From: Marinobacter sp.
GTDB lineage: Bacteria > Pseudomonadota > Gammaproteobacteria > Pseudomonadales > Oleiphilaceae
NCBI GenBank assembly: GCA_029264995.1
Contig: JAJUKC010000011.1
Span: forward strand, 1 to 45,745
Length of the DNA stretch: 45,745 nucleotides
Direction: 5' to 3'
Part shown: in pieces, positions 19,118-30,501 of the stretch
How the letters are laid out: each line of letters begins with the position of its first letter
Numbering within the stretch: the first letter of the stretch is position 1
The notes under the pieces: generated by a model
Told to the model about the DNA's origin: nothing
What the model saw: only the letters and a program-made list of their open reading frames with translations
Databases searched by the model: none
Program-made: the position numbers and the translations under genes

Positions 19118-21416
19118 TGTCTGTCGTCTCCCCACTCTGGGCTTCTTCCTCGGCTCGCGCCGCCGACGGAATCACATCAATACCATCCACACGCTGCAGG
19201 CCCCGGGGCAGCTTATGACCACGACGGCCCCGTTCACCCAGGTAGTGCTCAAGATCGCCAAACCGCAGGCCCAGCTTGCGCTTACCCGCTTTCACTTCCA
19301 GCTGGTCCTCTTCACCGAACACGGCGACCGCAACCACGTATTCTTCGCGATTCTGCACCCGTGCGGAGGGAATGCTGATGATCTTGTTACCTTTACCCTT
19401 GGCCAGCTCCGGCAGCTCGCTGAGCGGGAACACCAGCATGCGGCCCTCATTGGATATGGCCGCCAGGTACAGGGTCGATGCCGTTTCCGGAATCATCACC
19501 GGTGGCATGATTCTGGCGCCTTTGGGTACGCTGACCACGGCCTTGCCCGCGCGATTCTTGCTGATCATGTCGTTCAGCGACGTGACGAAACCATAGCCAC
19601 CATCTGTGACCAGCAGAGCCTTGCGCTCGGGATTGCCCATCAGCAAACCGGAGAAAGTGGCTCCGGAGGGCGGATTGATCCGCCCGGTCAGGGGCTCGCC
19701 CTGCCCCCTTGCAGACGGCAGACTGTGGGCCATTAATGAATAGGCCCGGCCGGTGGAATCCAGGAAAATCGCCTGCTGGTTGTTGCGCCCCTTCGCCGCC
19801 AGGGCAAAACGGTCGCCGGACTTGTAGCTGAGACCAGCGGGGTCAATGTCGTGACCCTTGGCCGCGCGAACCCAACCCTTATCGGACAGCACCACCGTCA
19901 CCGGATCGTTGGATACCAGATCGGTTTCGCTGAAGGCGCGGGCTTCCTCCCGCTCGACAATCGGCGAACGGCGCTCATCACCAAAGGTCTCGGCATCCTG
20001 CTCGAGTTCGGTCTTGATCAGTTCGCGAAGCCGGTCTTCTGAGCCCAGAATCGCCTGTAGCTCATCGCGCTCGGCGGACAGCTCATCCTGTTCGCCGCGA
20101 ATTTTCATTTCTTCGAGCTTGGCCAAATGCCGGAGTTTCAGCTCCAGAATGGCCTCGGCCTGCTCGGGTGACAAACCAAAGCGCGACATCAGTTCAGCCT
20201 TGGGCTTGTCTTCGGTGCGGATAATCTCGATTACCTCATCAATATTGAGGTAGGCAATCAACAAGCCTTCCAGCAGATGCAGCCGGGCCAGCACCTTGTC
20301 CAGGCGATGCTGCAGGCGACGGGTCACCGTCGTTTTCCGGAACGCCAGCCACTCGGTCAAGATGGTGTACAGGCCTTTTACGCCCGGCCGGCCGTCGTTA
20401 CCGATCACGTTGATATTGACCCGATAGGTCTTCTCAAGATCGGTACTGGCAAACAGGTGCGCCATCAGCCCGTCCAGATCGACCCGATTGGAGCGGGGCA
20501 CGATCACCAGTCGGGTCGGATTTTCATGATCCGATTCATCGCGCAGGTCTGCCACCATGGGCAGCTTCTTGGTCTGCATCTGCTGGGCAATCTGCTCCAG
20601 CACCCGGTTCCCCGATACCTGGTGCGGCAAATCGGTGATCACCACTTCGCCGTTTTCGCGAATCCAGCGTGCACGCATCCGCAGCGACCCCCGACCGGTC
20701 TCGTACATCTGGCGCAAGTCTTTGCGAGGAGTGATGATTTCAGCCCTGGTCGGGAAGTCCGGCCCCTTGATGTGTTCGCACAGCTCATCCACGGACGCAT
20801 CAGGCTGATCCAGCAACCGAATACAGGCTGCCGTGACTTCCCGCACGTTGTGGGGCGGAATATCCGTCGCCATACCAACAGCAATACCCGTGGTGCCGTT
20901 CAGCAGCACGTGCGGCAACCGGGCCGGAAGTACCGAGGGTTCTTCCATGGTGCCGTCAAAATTGGGCACCCAGTCTACGGTTCCCTGCCCCAGCTCACTG
21001 AGCAGGACTTCCGCGAACGGAGCCAGCCGCGATTCGGTATATCGCATGGCGGCAAAGGATTTGGGATCATCCGGAGAACCCCAGTTACCCTGCCCGTCTA
21101 CCAGCGGGTAGCGGTAGGAAAACGGCTGGGCCATGAGCACCATGGCCTCGTAACAGGCACTGTCGCCATGCGGGTGGAACTTACCAAGCACATCACCCAC
21201 GGTACGAGCCGATTTCTTGTACTTGGAGGTGGACTTCAGCCCCAGCTCCGACATGGCGTATACAATCCGCCGCTGTACGGGCTTGAGCCCGTCCCCTACG
21301 TTGGGCAGAGCCCGGTCCAGAATGACATACATGGAATAGTCCAGGTACGCCTTCTCGGTGTAGTCCCGGAGTGATACCCGCTCGAAACCTTCATCCGTTG
21401 TCTGAAACTCTGGCAT
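19110..21416 (-). CDS. parC: DNA topoisomerase IV subunit A ParC
   Basis: ParC is the DNA-cleaving subunit of topoisomerase IV, which decatenates replicated chromosomes. From the ATG at 21416 it has 768 residues, with AGAGG 5 nt upstream. The frame stays open to 21461 but the extra 15 residues are not family-like. The catalytic Tyr is Y126 in AAMRYTESR. The quinolone-resistance region [10 protein letters not shown] carries the wild-type Ser (S86) and Glu (E90), equivalent to E. coli S80 and E84, so nothing here predicts target-based resistance. The C-terminal beta-pinwheel (about 500-740) has repeated blades such as [15 protein letters not shown] and [14 protein letters not shown]. Its partner parE lies about 7 kb further along in the same orientation. 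Confidence 0.97.
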   Translation of the reverse strand: MPEFQTTDEGFERVSLRDYTEKAYLDYSMYVILDRALPNVGDGLKPVQRRIVYAMSELGLKSTSKYKKSARTVGDVLGKFHPHGDSACYEAMVLMAQPFSYRYPLVDGQGNWGSPDDPKSFAAMRYTESRLAPFAEVLLSELGQGTVDWVPNFDGTMEEPSVLPARLPHVLLNGTTGIAVGMATDIPPHNVREVTAACIRLLDQPDASVDELCEHIKGPDFPTRAEIITPRKDLRQMYETGRGSLRMRARWIRENGEVVITDLPHQVSGNRVLEQIAQQMQTKKLPMVADLRDESDHENPTRLVIVPRSNRVDLDGLMAHLFASTDLEKTYRVNINVIGNDGRPGVKGLYTILTEWLAFRKTTVTRRLQHRLDKVLARLHLLEGLLIAYLNIDEVIEIIRTEDKPKAELMSRFGLSPEQAEAILELKLRHLAKLEEMKIRGEQDELSAERDELQAILGSEDRLRELIKTELEQDAETFGDERRSPIVEREEARAFSETDLVSNDPVTVVLSDKGWVRAAKGHDIDPAGLSYKSGDRFALAAKGRNNQQAIFLDSTGRAYSLMAHSLPSARGQGEPLTGRINPPSGATFSGLLMGNPERKALLVTDGGYGFVTSLNDMISKNRAGKAVVSVPKGARIMPPVMIPETASTLYLAAISNEGRMLVFPLSELPELAKGKGNKIISIPSARVQNREEYVVAVAVFGEEDQLEVKAGKRKLGLRFGDLEHYLGERGRRGHKLPRGLQRVDGIDVIPSAARAEEEAQSGETTDSE

Positions 21417-21589
21417 GGACGCCTCTTTGCCTTGGATGCCTATCAATGTTGTGGCGCACATTATATGGACGCCAGCCCCGATACACCAATTTCCAATAGC
21501 GGAATTCCCGCATGGAGAGTCTGTAAGGTGAGCCGTATTCTCGCCACAGTGATTAGAACGCCGTTTACTCTCTGAACAAGCGGAAACCT

Positions 21590-21844
21590 ATGAAACCCAA
21601 TCTCAAAGCCTGCGGGCAAGCCATGGTTACGGCCTTGGTCAATGCGGTTCTGGCCGTTGCCCTGATGCTCCTGGTGGAGTTTGCCATCAGTGGTACCTTC
21701 CAGGTTCCCAAGCCCTATATCTGGGCGGGTGTACTGATCTGGGCCGTTATTTTCGCCGCCCAGTTCCTCCGCCAACGGCATCTTTGCCGAGCCTGCGAAC
21801 AGACCAACGAACCTTCATCCCCTGAAACCGCCAGCAAACCCTGA
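21590..21844 (+). CDS. Small two-helix membrane protein of unknown function
   Basis: This 84-residue product is not recognised. It has two predicted membrane helices, roughly 12-34 (VTALVNAVLAVALMLLVEFA) and 43-60 (YIWAGVLIWAVIFAAQFL), then a charged tail with Cys residues in LCRACEQ. An AGCGGAAA element just before the ATG is only a fair Shine-Dalgarno. It is divergent from parC and 92 bp before the chemoreceptor gene. The hydrophobic pattern and the clean fit into the space between two real genes argue for coding. No homologue can be named, so it may also be a spurious frame. Confidence 0.55.
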   Translation: MKPNLKACGQAMVTALVNAVLAVALMLLVEFAISGTFQVPKPYIWAGVLIWAVIFAAQFLRQRHLCRACEQTNEPSSPETASKP

Positions 21845-21936
21845 CCTATATCAAGGGCCTGGGTCCTCAAATGTGACAAATCTGCCCCCCTGCTACGCTT
21901 GGGATAAGACAATAACGTCGAATCCCGGGGGGCTAG

Positions 21937-23574
21937 ATGACCGCTCTTAATAAACTCGGACTCCGCACAAAAATCGCACTTCCTTTTGCCATCACGGCGC
22001 TTGCCCTGGTTATCGTTGGTGTCTTCAGCGTTCTGACTGCACGCAACCTCGTATCCGACACCGACGACATAGCCGCCACCTACCTGCCCTCGGTCAGCGA
22101 GATCCTCAATGGCGACCGCGATCTCTACCAGGCACTGGTGGCCCAGATGACTCTGCTGGACCAGGCCTTCAACAACGAGGACACCTCCGGAGCTCTGGCG
22201 GATTTTAATGAAAATGCCGAACAGGCCAGGCAACGCTTCCAGGACAGTGCACAACGTCTGGCAGGAACTGGCATCTCCGATGTCACCCAGGGTTTCAATA
22301 CCGCCTTTGATCGCTGGCAGCAATCCGCTCGGCAGGTAATGGAACTGGCGGCCAACGGCAACCCACAACAGGCCCGGGATCTCGCCGCCCGAGAAACAGC
22401 GCCACTGTTCGATCAACTCCGGAATTATTACGACAGCGCCGGTTCCCACGCTGACGAGCAGGCCCAGCAACGCTCGGCCGAGGCTTCCTCAGAGGGCACC
22501 TCCAGCTCAGCCACCGTGCTCGCTATCACCGTGATGGCCATCATTATCGCCATCGCACTGTTCACGGTGTTCATGAAACTGATCATATCCTCGATCAGTG
22601 CTCTCCGAGATCAGCTCGACAACATTGCCCAGGGCGAAGGCGACCTGACTCAACGTATCCCGGTATCAGTCGAGGATGACCTCGGCAAGCTGGCCAGAAG
22701 TTTCAACCGGGTACTGGAAAACCTGCAGGGTATGCTCGGGTCCATTCAGAATCTGAGTCGCGATCTCGGTGCAGGTGCCACCGAGCTGGCCACTGCCGCC
22801 CGCGAGAACAACGACGGTGTGACCCGGCAGACCGATTCCATTTCCATGGTGGCCACCGCCATCAATGAAATGCAGAGTGCGATTGAAGAAGTGGCCGGGA
22901 ATGCCTCCCGCGCCGCAGAAATAACCCGCGAAGCGGAAACCAAGGGCAACAACAGCGCCCAGATCATCCGCAGCTCATCGAAACAGGTGCACCGCCTGGC
23001 TGCCCAGATTTCCAAGGCGGTTGAGGTTATCCGCAAACTCTCGGCGGATTCCGACAATATTACCTCGGTTCTGGATGTGATTCGGGGCATTGCCGAGCAG
23101 ACCAACCTGTTGGCTCTGAACGCCGCCATTGAGGCTGCCCGGGCCGGTGAACAAGGCCGTGGGTTTGCCGTGGTGGCCGATGAAGTCCGTACACTGGCGC
23201 AACGCACCGGCCAGTCGACCGAAGATATTCAGACCATGATTACCGCACTGCAGACCGGTGTTTCGGACGTCGTGAGCGTGATGGAGACCGGCAGCAAGGA
23301 GGCCACCGAAACCGAACGGCTGGCAACGGAAGCGGAACAGGAACTCCAGGCCATTCTGGAAGCCATCTCCAGTATCACCGACGTCAATACCAGTGTGGCA
23401 TCCGCCACGGAAGAACAGACTCAGGTGGTGGATGAAATCAACCGGAGCATTACCGATATCAATGATCTGGCGGCGGCCAGTGCCGATCGGTCCAAAGCCA
23501 TCGATGGCATTGCAAAATCGCTGGAGAGCTATGTCAGGGAGCTGGAACAACAGACCGGGCGGTTCCGGGTTTAA
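21937..23574 (+). CDS. Methyl-accepting chemotaxis protein
   Basis: This is an inner-membrane chemoreceptor that passes a periplasmic signal to CheA/CheW. The 545-residue protein has a membrane helix at about 14-33, and a periplasmic helical domain (about 35-185) of the four-helix-bundle kind, containing [16 protein letters not shown] and a later [11 protein letters not shown] segment. A second membrane helix (about 188-211) leads to a HAMP domain (about 212-265, [18 protein letters not shown]). The long signalling coiled coil carries the highly conserved tip [20 protein letters not shown] followed by [17 protein letters not shown]-rich element sits 4 nt before the ATG. There is no CheB/CheR-tethering pentapeptide at the C terminus (it ends GRFRV). 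The ligand is not predictable. It converges on yceI. Confidence 0.93.
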   Translation: MTALNKLGLRTKIALPFAITALALVIVGVFSVLTARNLVSDTDDIAATYLPSVSEILNGDRDLYQALVAQMTLLDQAFNNEDTSGALADFNENAEQARQRFQDSAQRLAGTGISDVTQGFNTAFDRWQQSARQVMELAANGNPQQARDLAARETAPLFDQLRNYYDSAGSHADEQAQQRSAEASSEGTSSSATVLAITVMAIIIAIALFTVFMKLIISSISALRDQLDNIAQGEGDLTQRIPVSVEDDLGKLARSFNRVLENLQGMLGSIQNLSRDLGAGATELATAARENNDGVTRQTDSISMVATAINEMQSAIEEVAGNASRAAEITREAETKGNNSAQIIRSSSKQVHRLAAQISKAVEVIRKLSADSDNITSVLDVIRGIAEQTNLLALNAAIEAARAGEQGRGFAVVADEVRTLAQRTGQSTEDIQTMITALQTGVSDVVSVMETGSKEATETERLATEAEQELQAILEAISSITDVNTSVASATEEQTQVVDEINRSITDINDLAAASADRSKAIDGIAKSLESYVRELEQQTGRFRV

Positions 23575-23610
23575 CCGGACCGCCCCGTCATCGCCGGAAG
23601 GATCCGGTTA
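23572..23610. terminator. Inverted repeat joining the two convergent stop codons (possible weak terminator)
   Basis: An 8-bp perfect inverted repeat pairs 23572-23579 with 23603-23610 around a 23-nt loop. It begins with the TAA stop of the chemoreceptor gene and ends with the stop of yceI. There is no T-tract, so termination would be weak at best. Confidence 0.3.
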
Positions 23611-24189
23611 CTGGCGGATGCCTTCCACGGAAATTTCAATTTCCACAGTTTCGGAGGCTTTGCCAAGATCCATGGGAATGCCGAAATCCTTCAGGCGCAA
23701 TTCGGTTTCGGCTTCAAAGCCCATGCGATAGCCGCCCCAGGGGTCTTCACCGTGGCCGACCATTTCGGCATCCAGGGTGATTTCCCGAGTCACGCCGCGC
23801 AGAGTCAGATCACCAATGATGTCCGCCTCACCGGCCTCGTCAACCACCACACGCTTGCTCTTGAACGTGGCTTCCGGGAACTCGCTCACGTACAGGAAGT
23901 CCTCGCTGCGCAGATGCTTGTCACGCTCGGCATGGTTGCTGTCAACGCTGGAGGTATCGATCGTTACTGACACAGAGCTGTTTTCTGGATTGTCCGCATC
24001 GTAGGTGAACTCACCATCAAAATCGTTGAATCGGCCGTACAGCCAGCTGTAGCCCAGGTGGGAAATCTTGAAGGTGATGAACTGATGCGTGCCCTGGGTA
24101 TCGAAAGCGTAAGTACCGCTGTGCTCGTTTGCCTGTGCAGAGGCAACCATGGCGGCTGAAATGGCTGAAGCCAAAAGAATCTTCTTCAT
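23608..24189 (-). CDS. YceI family periplasmic protein
   Basis: YceI proteins are secreted lipocalin-like barrels that bind long isoprenoid or amphipathic molecules such as polyprenyl quinones. The 193-residue product has a signal peptide of about 20 residues cut after MVASAQA, then the family start GTYAFDTQGTHQFITFKISH. Other family features are FNDFDGEFTYDADNPE, DSNHAERDKHLRSEDFL, ATFKSKRV and a C-terminal VEIEISVEGIRQ. It lies 60 bp downstream of a cytochrome b561 gene on the same strand. That pairing, as in the enteric yceJ-yceI pair, suggests a role in quinone-linked membrane redox. The physiological ligand is not known. Confidence 0.92.
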   Translation of the reverse strand: MKKILLASAISAAMVASAQANEHSGTYAFDTQGTHQFITFKISHLGYSWLYGRFNDFDGEFTYDADNPENSSVSVTIDTSSVDSNHAERDKHLRSEDFLYVSEFPEATFKSKRVVVDEAGEADIIGDLTLRGVTREITLDAEMVGHGEDPWGGYRMGFEAETELRLKDFGIPMDLGKASETVEIEISVEGIRQ

Positions 24190-24249
24190 TATTCACTCCT
24201 TTTGAGTCTGTTTTACATTGCGTTAAGAGAACTGGCTGGACCTGAACTG

Positions 24250-24798
24250 TCAGGCCAACCCAAGCATTCTGCGAAGCGTACTGTCGCGGTCGATCAGATG
24301 GTGTTTCAACGCCCCCAGGGCATGGACACCAGCCAATACAACAATCGCCCAGGTGCTCCAGTAATGGATGGCTCCCGCGGTATCCTCAAGCCCTTTCACC
24401 TGCCCCGTCACCGATGGCACCTGAAACCAGTCGAACACATGAATCGCAGAGCCGTCGGCCGTTGAAATCAGGTAGCCACTGATCATGGCAACAAAGATCA
24501 ACAGATACAGCGCCCCATGCGCCAGGTGAGCAGAAACCACCTCCCAGCGCTTGTGATTGGGCAGAGGCCGCGGGGGCGGACTGAACAGCCGCCAGGCCAA
24601 CCTGACCACCATGGCCATAAACAGGAGAATACCCACGCTGCGGTGGATGTCCGGCCCCTGTCGATACCAGGGATCATAATAAGAGAGATCGACCATCCAG
24701 AAGCCCAGGGCAAACAGGCCGACAATGGTGACAGCCACCAACCAATGCAGCAGGATTGCCATCCACCCGTATGTATCTTCTGAATTCGTTGCCTGCAT
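24250..24798 (-). CDS. Cytochrome b561
   Basis: This is a four-helix diheme membrane cytochrome of the b561 family, passing electrons to or from quinone. The ATG at 24798 is chosen (182 aa) because GGAGG lies 11 nt upstream; the frame opens 16 codons earlier, at 24846, without a ribosome site. Helices are visible near 13-33 (AILLHWLVAVTIVGLFALGF), 50-68, 88-108 and 145-165. Candidate heme His residues occur in LLHWL, DIHRSVG, LAHGALYL and AGVHALGALKHH. The gene precedes yceI in a two-gene operon. Two copies of CTGACCAAAA lie 90-141 bp upstream of its start and might be regulatory. Confidence 0.92.
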   Translation of the reverse strand: MQATNSEDTYGWMAILLHWLVAVTIVGLFALGFWMVDLSYYDPWYRQGPDIHRSVGILLFMAMVVRLAWRLFSPPPRPLPNHKRWEVVSAHLAHGALYLLIFVAMISGYLISTADGSAIHVFDWFQVPSVTGQVKGLEDTAGAIHYWSTWAIVVLAGVHALGALKHHLIDRDSTLRRMLGLA

Positions 24799-25080
24799 AA
24801 AAACAATCGCCTCCGTTGCTGATGTGGGCCCGAACGGGTTTGCCACGGTCTCCAGATAAGATCAGCATAGTCTAGAAGGACAGCGGGCTGACCAAAATCA
24901 AAATGTTTTGCTGGCCTGCATCAGATTTTCTGACCAAAACATCCTGGACCACAACCACTTGACAGCAACCACTTTGGTCGTATGCGGTTTTACGGATTGT
25001 TGAAAATTATGACAGCGATAAACTTAACTCATACTTTTAATCCGCCCCGTCCGGGGCCTCAGTGACCGAGAGGAAACGAC

Positions 25081-25128
25081 ATGGAACTTGAATTTGACGA
25101 GTCTGTGGTAGTACCCAGCAACAACTGA
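25081..25128 (+). CDS. Candidate 15-residue micro-ORF or leader peptide
   Basis: The frame reads MELEFDESVVVPSNN and stops at TGA (25126-25128). It has the best ribosome-binding site of the neighbourhood, GAGAGGAA at 25068-25075, with about 6 nt between the AGGA core and the ATG. A terminator-like hairpin begins 12 nt after the stop, so the transcript may be a short stand-alone unit. The peptide is acidic at its N terminus and has three Val codons in a row. It has no signal peptide and no resemblance to a leader or peptide precursor that can be named. Alternatives are an attenuation-type leader for the downstream EAL gene or a chance frame after a Shine-Dalgarno-like string. CCTC at 25057-25060 could pair with GAGG of the ribosome site. 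Confidence 0.4.
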   Translation: MELEFDESVVVPSNN

Positions 25129-25139
25129 TTTGATACAAG

Positions 25140-25163
25140 CTCGGCTTCTGCCGGGTTTTCTTT
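25140..25163 (+). terminator. Small hairpin plus T-rich tract after the micro-ORF
   Basis: The arms 25140-25145 and 25150-25155 form six pairs, one of them G-T, around a TTCT loop. A run reading TTTTCTTT follows. The layout is that of a short Rho-independent terminator placed 12 nt after the micro-ORF stop and about 200 nt before the EAL gene. The stem is short, so efficiency is uncertain. Confidence 0.55.
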
Positions 25164-25267
25164 ACCACGGTTTTAATGCCTGAAAGATACAAACTGTTTC
25201 GTCTTTTATGCATTAAGTAGTGGTAATGGTTCTTGTTTTTTGGCAACCTTCGACGAATTGATGAGGT

Positions 25268-25288
25268 GACGCCTGAATTTCAGGCGTC
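25268..25288. promoter_or_regulatory. Perfect 21-nt palindrome upstream of the EAL gene
   Basis: The sequence GACGCCTGAA, one T, then its exact reverse complement forms 10-bp perfect arms about 90 bp before the EAL start. It has no T-tract and is too tight (1-nt centre) for a good hairpin, which favours an operator for a dimeric regulator. A second, weaker hairpin with GTGCC/GGCAC arms follows at 25290-25308. Confidence 0.45.
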
Positions 25289-25377
25289 CGTGCCAGGGAC
25301 ACAGGCACAGTGGCTAACAGATTGGCGTGTACTTCTGAACTGCGCCAATGTATTCGTTGAAGGGTACAAACCTGCCT

Positions 25378-26661
25378 ATGTCCCACAATCTTCCCGAATC
25401 GCTACCCGCGCCGGAAGTAGACCTGCTCTCTCCCATGCTTAACCAGCAAGGTCAGGTGTGGACAGCGGATTTTCGCGGGCTCAAATTACGCACTGCCCTT
25501 CAGCCGATTTACAGCATTTCCCACAAACGTACTGTCGGTTACGAAGCCCTGATCCGGGCCTTCGACAACGACAATTCAGCCGTCCTGCCGTTGCACCTGT
25601 TCGAGCTGCCCGCTTCCGAAGCCGAAAATCTGTTGCTGGACAGACTCTGCCGGTACCTGCACATTCGCAATTACAGCGAGATCAAGGATCAGGTCAACTG
25701 GCTGTTCCTGAATGTCTCGCCCCGGGTGGTTACCTCCGGCTCCCAATCCGATTCCTTTTTCGGACAACTGCTTGAGAAAACCGGGCTGCCGCCACACCGA
25801 ATCGTGATGGAGATCGTTGAACAGCCAACCGACGATGCCGAGCGGCTGCGGGATACCGTTGCCTACTACCGCAAACTGGGCTGCCTGACTGCCATTGACG
25901 ATTTCGGTGCCGGGCACTCCAATTTCGAGCGCATATGGAATCTGTCACCGGATATCGTCAAGCTGGATCGAACCCTGCTGACCCGGGCAACGGAGGAGCG
26001 CCGCGCCAGACAGATACTGAACGGCATGGTATCCCTGCTGCATCAATCTGGCTGTCTGGTGTTACTGGAAGGGGTGGAAACCCGGGATCAGGCCATGATT
26101 GCCATTGATGCCGGTGTCGACTTTGTACAGGGTTTCTACTTTCGCCGGCCTTGCCTGGAGCTGGACGAACTGCCCCAGAGCACGATGAATTTTGAAGATC
26201 TGCTTGAAGAGTACAAAAGCAGCAAGCAGATTAGCCACGACCCGACCCAGCTGGTCGTCAACCATTTCAGCGGGCCTTTCCGACGGGTGATCGAGCGCCT
26301 GCAGCAGGGCCTGTCCATGGATCAGGCCTGCTTTGAGCTGCTCAGCCACCACACAGTTTCCCGCTGCTACCTGGTGGACGACCAGGGGGTTCAGGTGGAA
26401 GACACTCTGGTTTCAGAGTCCGCCGTTAAAAACCAGGATCCAAGATTCCGACCACTGGAAAACACCAGCAGTGCGGACTGGTTCCGCCAGCAGTATCTCC
26501 GCCAGGCCCTGGCCCAGCCAGAGAACATTCATGTAACCACCCCCTACCTGTGCGTGACCGGTGCCTATATGTGCGTAACCCTGTCACTGGCCTTCCGGCA
26601 GAAAGGTAAACTCCGGGTACTCTGCTGCGACATTCTGGCCAACGCGGATCACAACCCGTAA
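25378..26661 (+). CDS. EAL-domain c-di-GMP phosphodiesterase with C-terminal sensory-like domain
   Basis: The protein should hydrolyse c-di-GMP to pGpG in the cytoplasm. Numbering from the ATG at 25378 (427 aa), the EAL domain (about 35-275) keeps the full catalytic set: E56 in YEALIR, N112 in FLNVSP, E145 in VMEIVE, D174-D175 in AIDDFGAGHS, K195 in VKLDR, E231 in EGVET and Q251 in QGFYF. A C-terminal segment (about 290-427) with RCYLVDDQGVQVED, DWFRQQYLRQAL and VTTPYLCVTGAYMCVTLS looks like a Cache-type ligand-binding fold but has no membrane helices around it. AAGGG is 13 nt before this ATG; another in-frame ATG at 25348 has no ribosome site, so the start is uncertain. It converges on the SLC13 gene with a 13-bp overlap. 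Confidence 0.88.
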   Translation: MSHNLPESLPAPEVDLLSPMLNQQGQVWTADFRGLKLRTALQPIYSISHKRTVGYEALIRAFDNDNSAVLPLHLFELPASEAENLLLDRLCRYLHIRNYSEIKDQVNWLFLNVSPRVVTSGSQSDSFFGQLLEKTGLPPHRIVMEIVEQPTDDAERLRDTVAYYRKLGCLTAIDDFGAGHSNFERIWNLSPDIVKLDRTLLTRATEERRARQILNGMVSLLHQSGCLVLLEGVETRDQAMIAIDAGVDFVQGFYFRRPCLELDELPQSTMNFEDLLEEYKSSKQISHDPTQLVVNHFSGPFRRVIERLQQGLSMDQACFELLSHHTVSRCYLVDDQGVQVEDTLVSESAVKNQDPRFRPLENTSSADWFRQQYLRQALAQPENIHVTTPYLCVTGAYMCVTLSLAFRQKGKLRVLCCDILANADHNP

Positions 26662-28415
26662 ACCACGGCAATCACAGCCACCGTCACCAGCCCCACCAGC
26701 ACATTCATGGGCAACCCCACTTTTACGAAATCGGAAAACCGGTAACCGCCAGGCCCGAACACCATCATATTGGTCTGATAACCCAGTGGCGTGGCGAAAC
26801 TGGCTGAGGCCGCCATCATCACTGCAATAACAAAGGGTTCCGCCGGAACGCCCATGCTGCCGGTCATCGACAGCACAACCGGAATCACCAGTACGGCCGC
26901 CGCATTATTGGTGATCACTTCCGTCAGAAACGACACCGCGCAGTAAACCAGAAACAGCGTGAGCAGCACCTGCCCCGTACTGAACGCCAGAATACCCTCG
27001 GCCATAAACGCCGCTGCCCCGGTTTCTTCCAGGGCTGCCCCCAGCGCAAAGGAGGCGGCGATGGTAAGAATCACCGGAACATCCACCGATTTCTGGGCCT
27101 GCCCTACCGAGCAGCAGCCGGACAGGATCATCAAAGAGGCCCCCAGCAAGGCGGCGTTGAGCATACTCATTACACCGCAGGCCGCCAGACCCACCAGTAC
27201 CAGCAGGATCCCCCAGGAAAGCCAGCCCCGGTCATGGCGCGGCGTTTCCGTTTCCAGGTCGTTGATGAGCAGAAAATCCTTGTTGTAGCGCTGACGGCTG
27301 ACGAAGGCCGGACGCGCCTCCAGCAGCAGGACATCGCCAGGCTTGAGGCGGATGTTGCCGAGGTTGCCCGACACCCGCTCGCCACCCCGGGCCACCGCCA
27401 GCACCACGGCGCCGTATCGGTCCCGGAACCTCGCGTCCCGGATGGTCAGGCCCAGCACATCCGATTGCGGAGACAAGGCGGCTTCCACCAACCGCCGCTC
27501 GGCACGATCCTGACTGAGGCTGGGCTCATCGTCGTGCACCGACGGCACGATGCCATTGATGCGCAACAGGTCTGAAATCGCCTGGGTATCACCGGCAAAC
27601 ACCAGCCGATCTCCGCCACGCAGCCGTTCTTCCGAAGGCACGGCCGTGACCACACTGCCGTCCCGCTCGATTTCCACCAGGTACAATCGCTCCAGTTCCC
27701 GCAAACCGGCCTCACCCACCGTTTTGCCCACCAGCGGGCCTTCAAAGGACACCGCCACTTCCAGGGTAAACTCCCTCATGGAACCAAACTTCTGCTGGTC
27801 CTTACGGTCTGGCAGCACCCGCGGCATAACCAGAAGCATGACCGCCAGCCCGATAATGGCCACCGGTAAACCAACCGCTGTAATGGAGAAGATCGAGAAC
27901 CCGGCCTCACCGGTCAGTTGCTGATACTGACCATTGACAACCAGATTGGTGCTGGTGCCAATCAGTGTCAGCGTGCCGCCAAGAATGGCAGAGTAGCTGA
28001 GAGGAATCATCAGCTTGGAGGGTGATATACCGATCTTCCGGGACCAGGCATGGACGGCGGGAATCATGGTGGCGACCACCGGTGTATTGTTGAGGAAGCC
28101 ACTCAGCAGGGAAACCGGCAGGGCAATGCGCGCCTGCGCGGAGCGGACGGATTTCGGATTGCGAAGCAGGTGGTTGACCAGCAGATCCACACCGCCGGAA
28201 TGATGAATACCGGCGGCCACCACAAACATGGCCACCACGGTGATCAGACCGCTGTTACTGAACCCGGCCAGTGCCTGGTCGGCGGAGATGATGCCACTGG
28301 CACTGAGCACCACCAGCACTGCCATCATCACCAGATGCGGCGCAAAGCGGCCTGAGCTCATCAATAACAGGGCGGTGAGCGCCAACCCCAGGGAAAACCA
28401 TCCTTGCCAGTCCAT
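26649..28415 (-). CDS. SLC13/DASS-type permease with two TrkA-C domains
   Basis: This is an inner-membrane transporter of the divalent anion:Na+ symporter kind (sulfate, phosphate or dicarboxylate type). The 588-residue protein has about ten to twelve membrane helices in two blocks (about 1-200 and 400-588). Between them lie two soluble TrkA-C (RCK_C) domains, about 205-285 and 300-385; the second includes LKPGDVLLLEARPAFV. The hairpin-type motifs are visible as SGFLNNTPVVATMIPAV and SFLTEVITNNAAAVLVIPV, each with the Asn-rich SxxxNT-like substrate loop of the family. GTSTNLVVNGQ and FATPLGYQTNMMVFGPGGY are also typical. The substrate cannot be read from sequence. It lies 96 bp downstream of parE on the same strand, without a clear terminator between. 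Confidence 0.88.
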   Translation of the reverse strand: MDWQGWFSLGLALTALLLMSSGRFAPHLVMMAVLVVLSASGIISADQALAGFSNSGLITVVAMFVVAAGIHHSGGVDLLVNHLLRNPKSVRSAQARIALPVSLLSGFLNNTPVVATMIPAVHAWSRKIGISPSKLMIPLSYSAILGGTLTLIGTSTNLVVNGQYQQLTGEAGFSIFSITAVGLPVAIIGLAVMLLVMPRVLPDRKDQQKFGSMREFTLEVAVSFEGPLVGKTVGEAGLRELERLYLVEIERDGSVVTAVPSEERLRGGDRLVFAGDTQAISDLLRINGIVPSVHDDEPSLSQDRAERRLVEAALSPQSDVLGLTIRDARFRDRYGAVVLAVARGGERVSGNLGNIRLKPGDVLLLEARPAFVSRQRYNKDFLLINDLETETPRHDRGWLSWGILLVLVGLAACGVMSMLNAALLGASLMILSGCCSVGQAQKSVDVPVILTIAASFALGAALEETGAAAFMAEGILAFSTGQVLLTLFLVYCAVSFLTEVITNNAAAVLVIPVVLSMTGSMGVPAEPFVIAVMMAASASFATPLGYQTNMMVFGPGGYRFSDFVKVGLPMNVLVGLVTVAVIAVVYGL

Positions 28416-28511
28416 AACTCGGTCTTTTCCGGTTTGAAAACTGGCAGGATAGCGAGGAAAAGCAATTCTGAGAAAGAATAACTATCGATTTTTATAGCAT
28501 TTTATGGAATA

Positions 28512-30455
<1,944 letters not shown>

Positions 30456-30501
30456 TCAGGCTGAAAGATCAACGGTTGTTTTGTGGCGGCGCCAAGTGGT
30501 T

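Larger units (their letters stand above)
24799..25377. other. Gene-poor accessory spacer with micro-ORF, hairpins and short repeats
   Basis: This stretch of about 580 bp between the cytochrome b561 and EAL genes holds no ordinary gene. It contains a 10-nt direct repeat CTGACCAAAA (24888-24897 and 24930-24939), and a TTGACA at 24959-24964 without a convincing -10. A GC hairpin lies at 25044-25057, followed by a 15-codon ORF (25081-25128) with its own terminator hairpin. Further on come a 21-nt palindrome (25268-25288) and a 5-bp hairpin (25290-25308). Local composition is clearly more A/T-rich than the flanking genes. A 69-codon leftward frame at 25037-25246 looks like noise. Confidence 0.6.

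Noticed and set aside
19118..19135. Upstream GTG start for serB at 19135
   Set aside because: No Shine-Dalgarno, and the extra six residues are absent from homologues; the GTG at 19117 has GGGGAG at good spacing.
20277..21374. Open frame of 365 codons on the plus strand opposite parC
   Set aside because: parC is unambiguous on the other strand; the antisense translation has no family features.
25037..25246. Leftward 69-codon frame opposite the micro-ORF
   Set aside because: Basic, low-information translation with no ribosome site, covering the terminator hairpin of the other strand.
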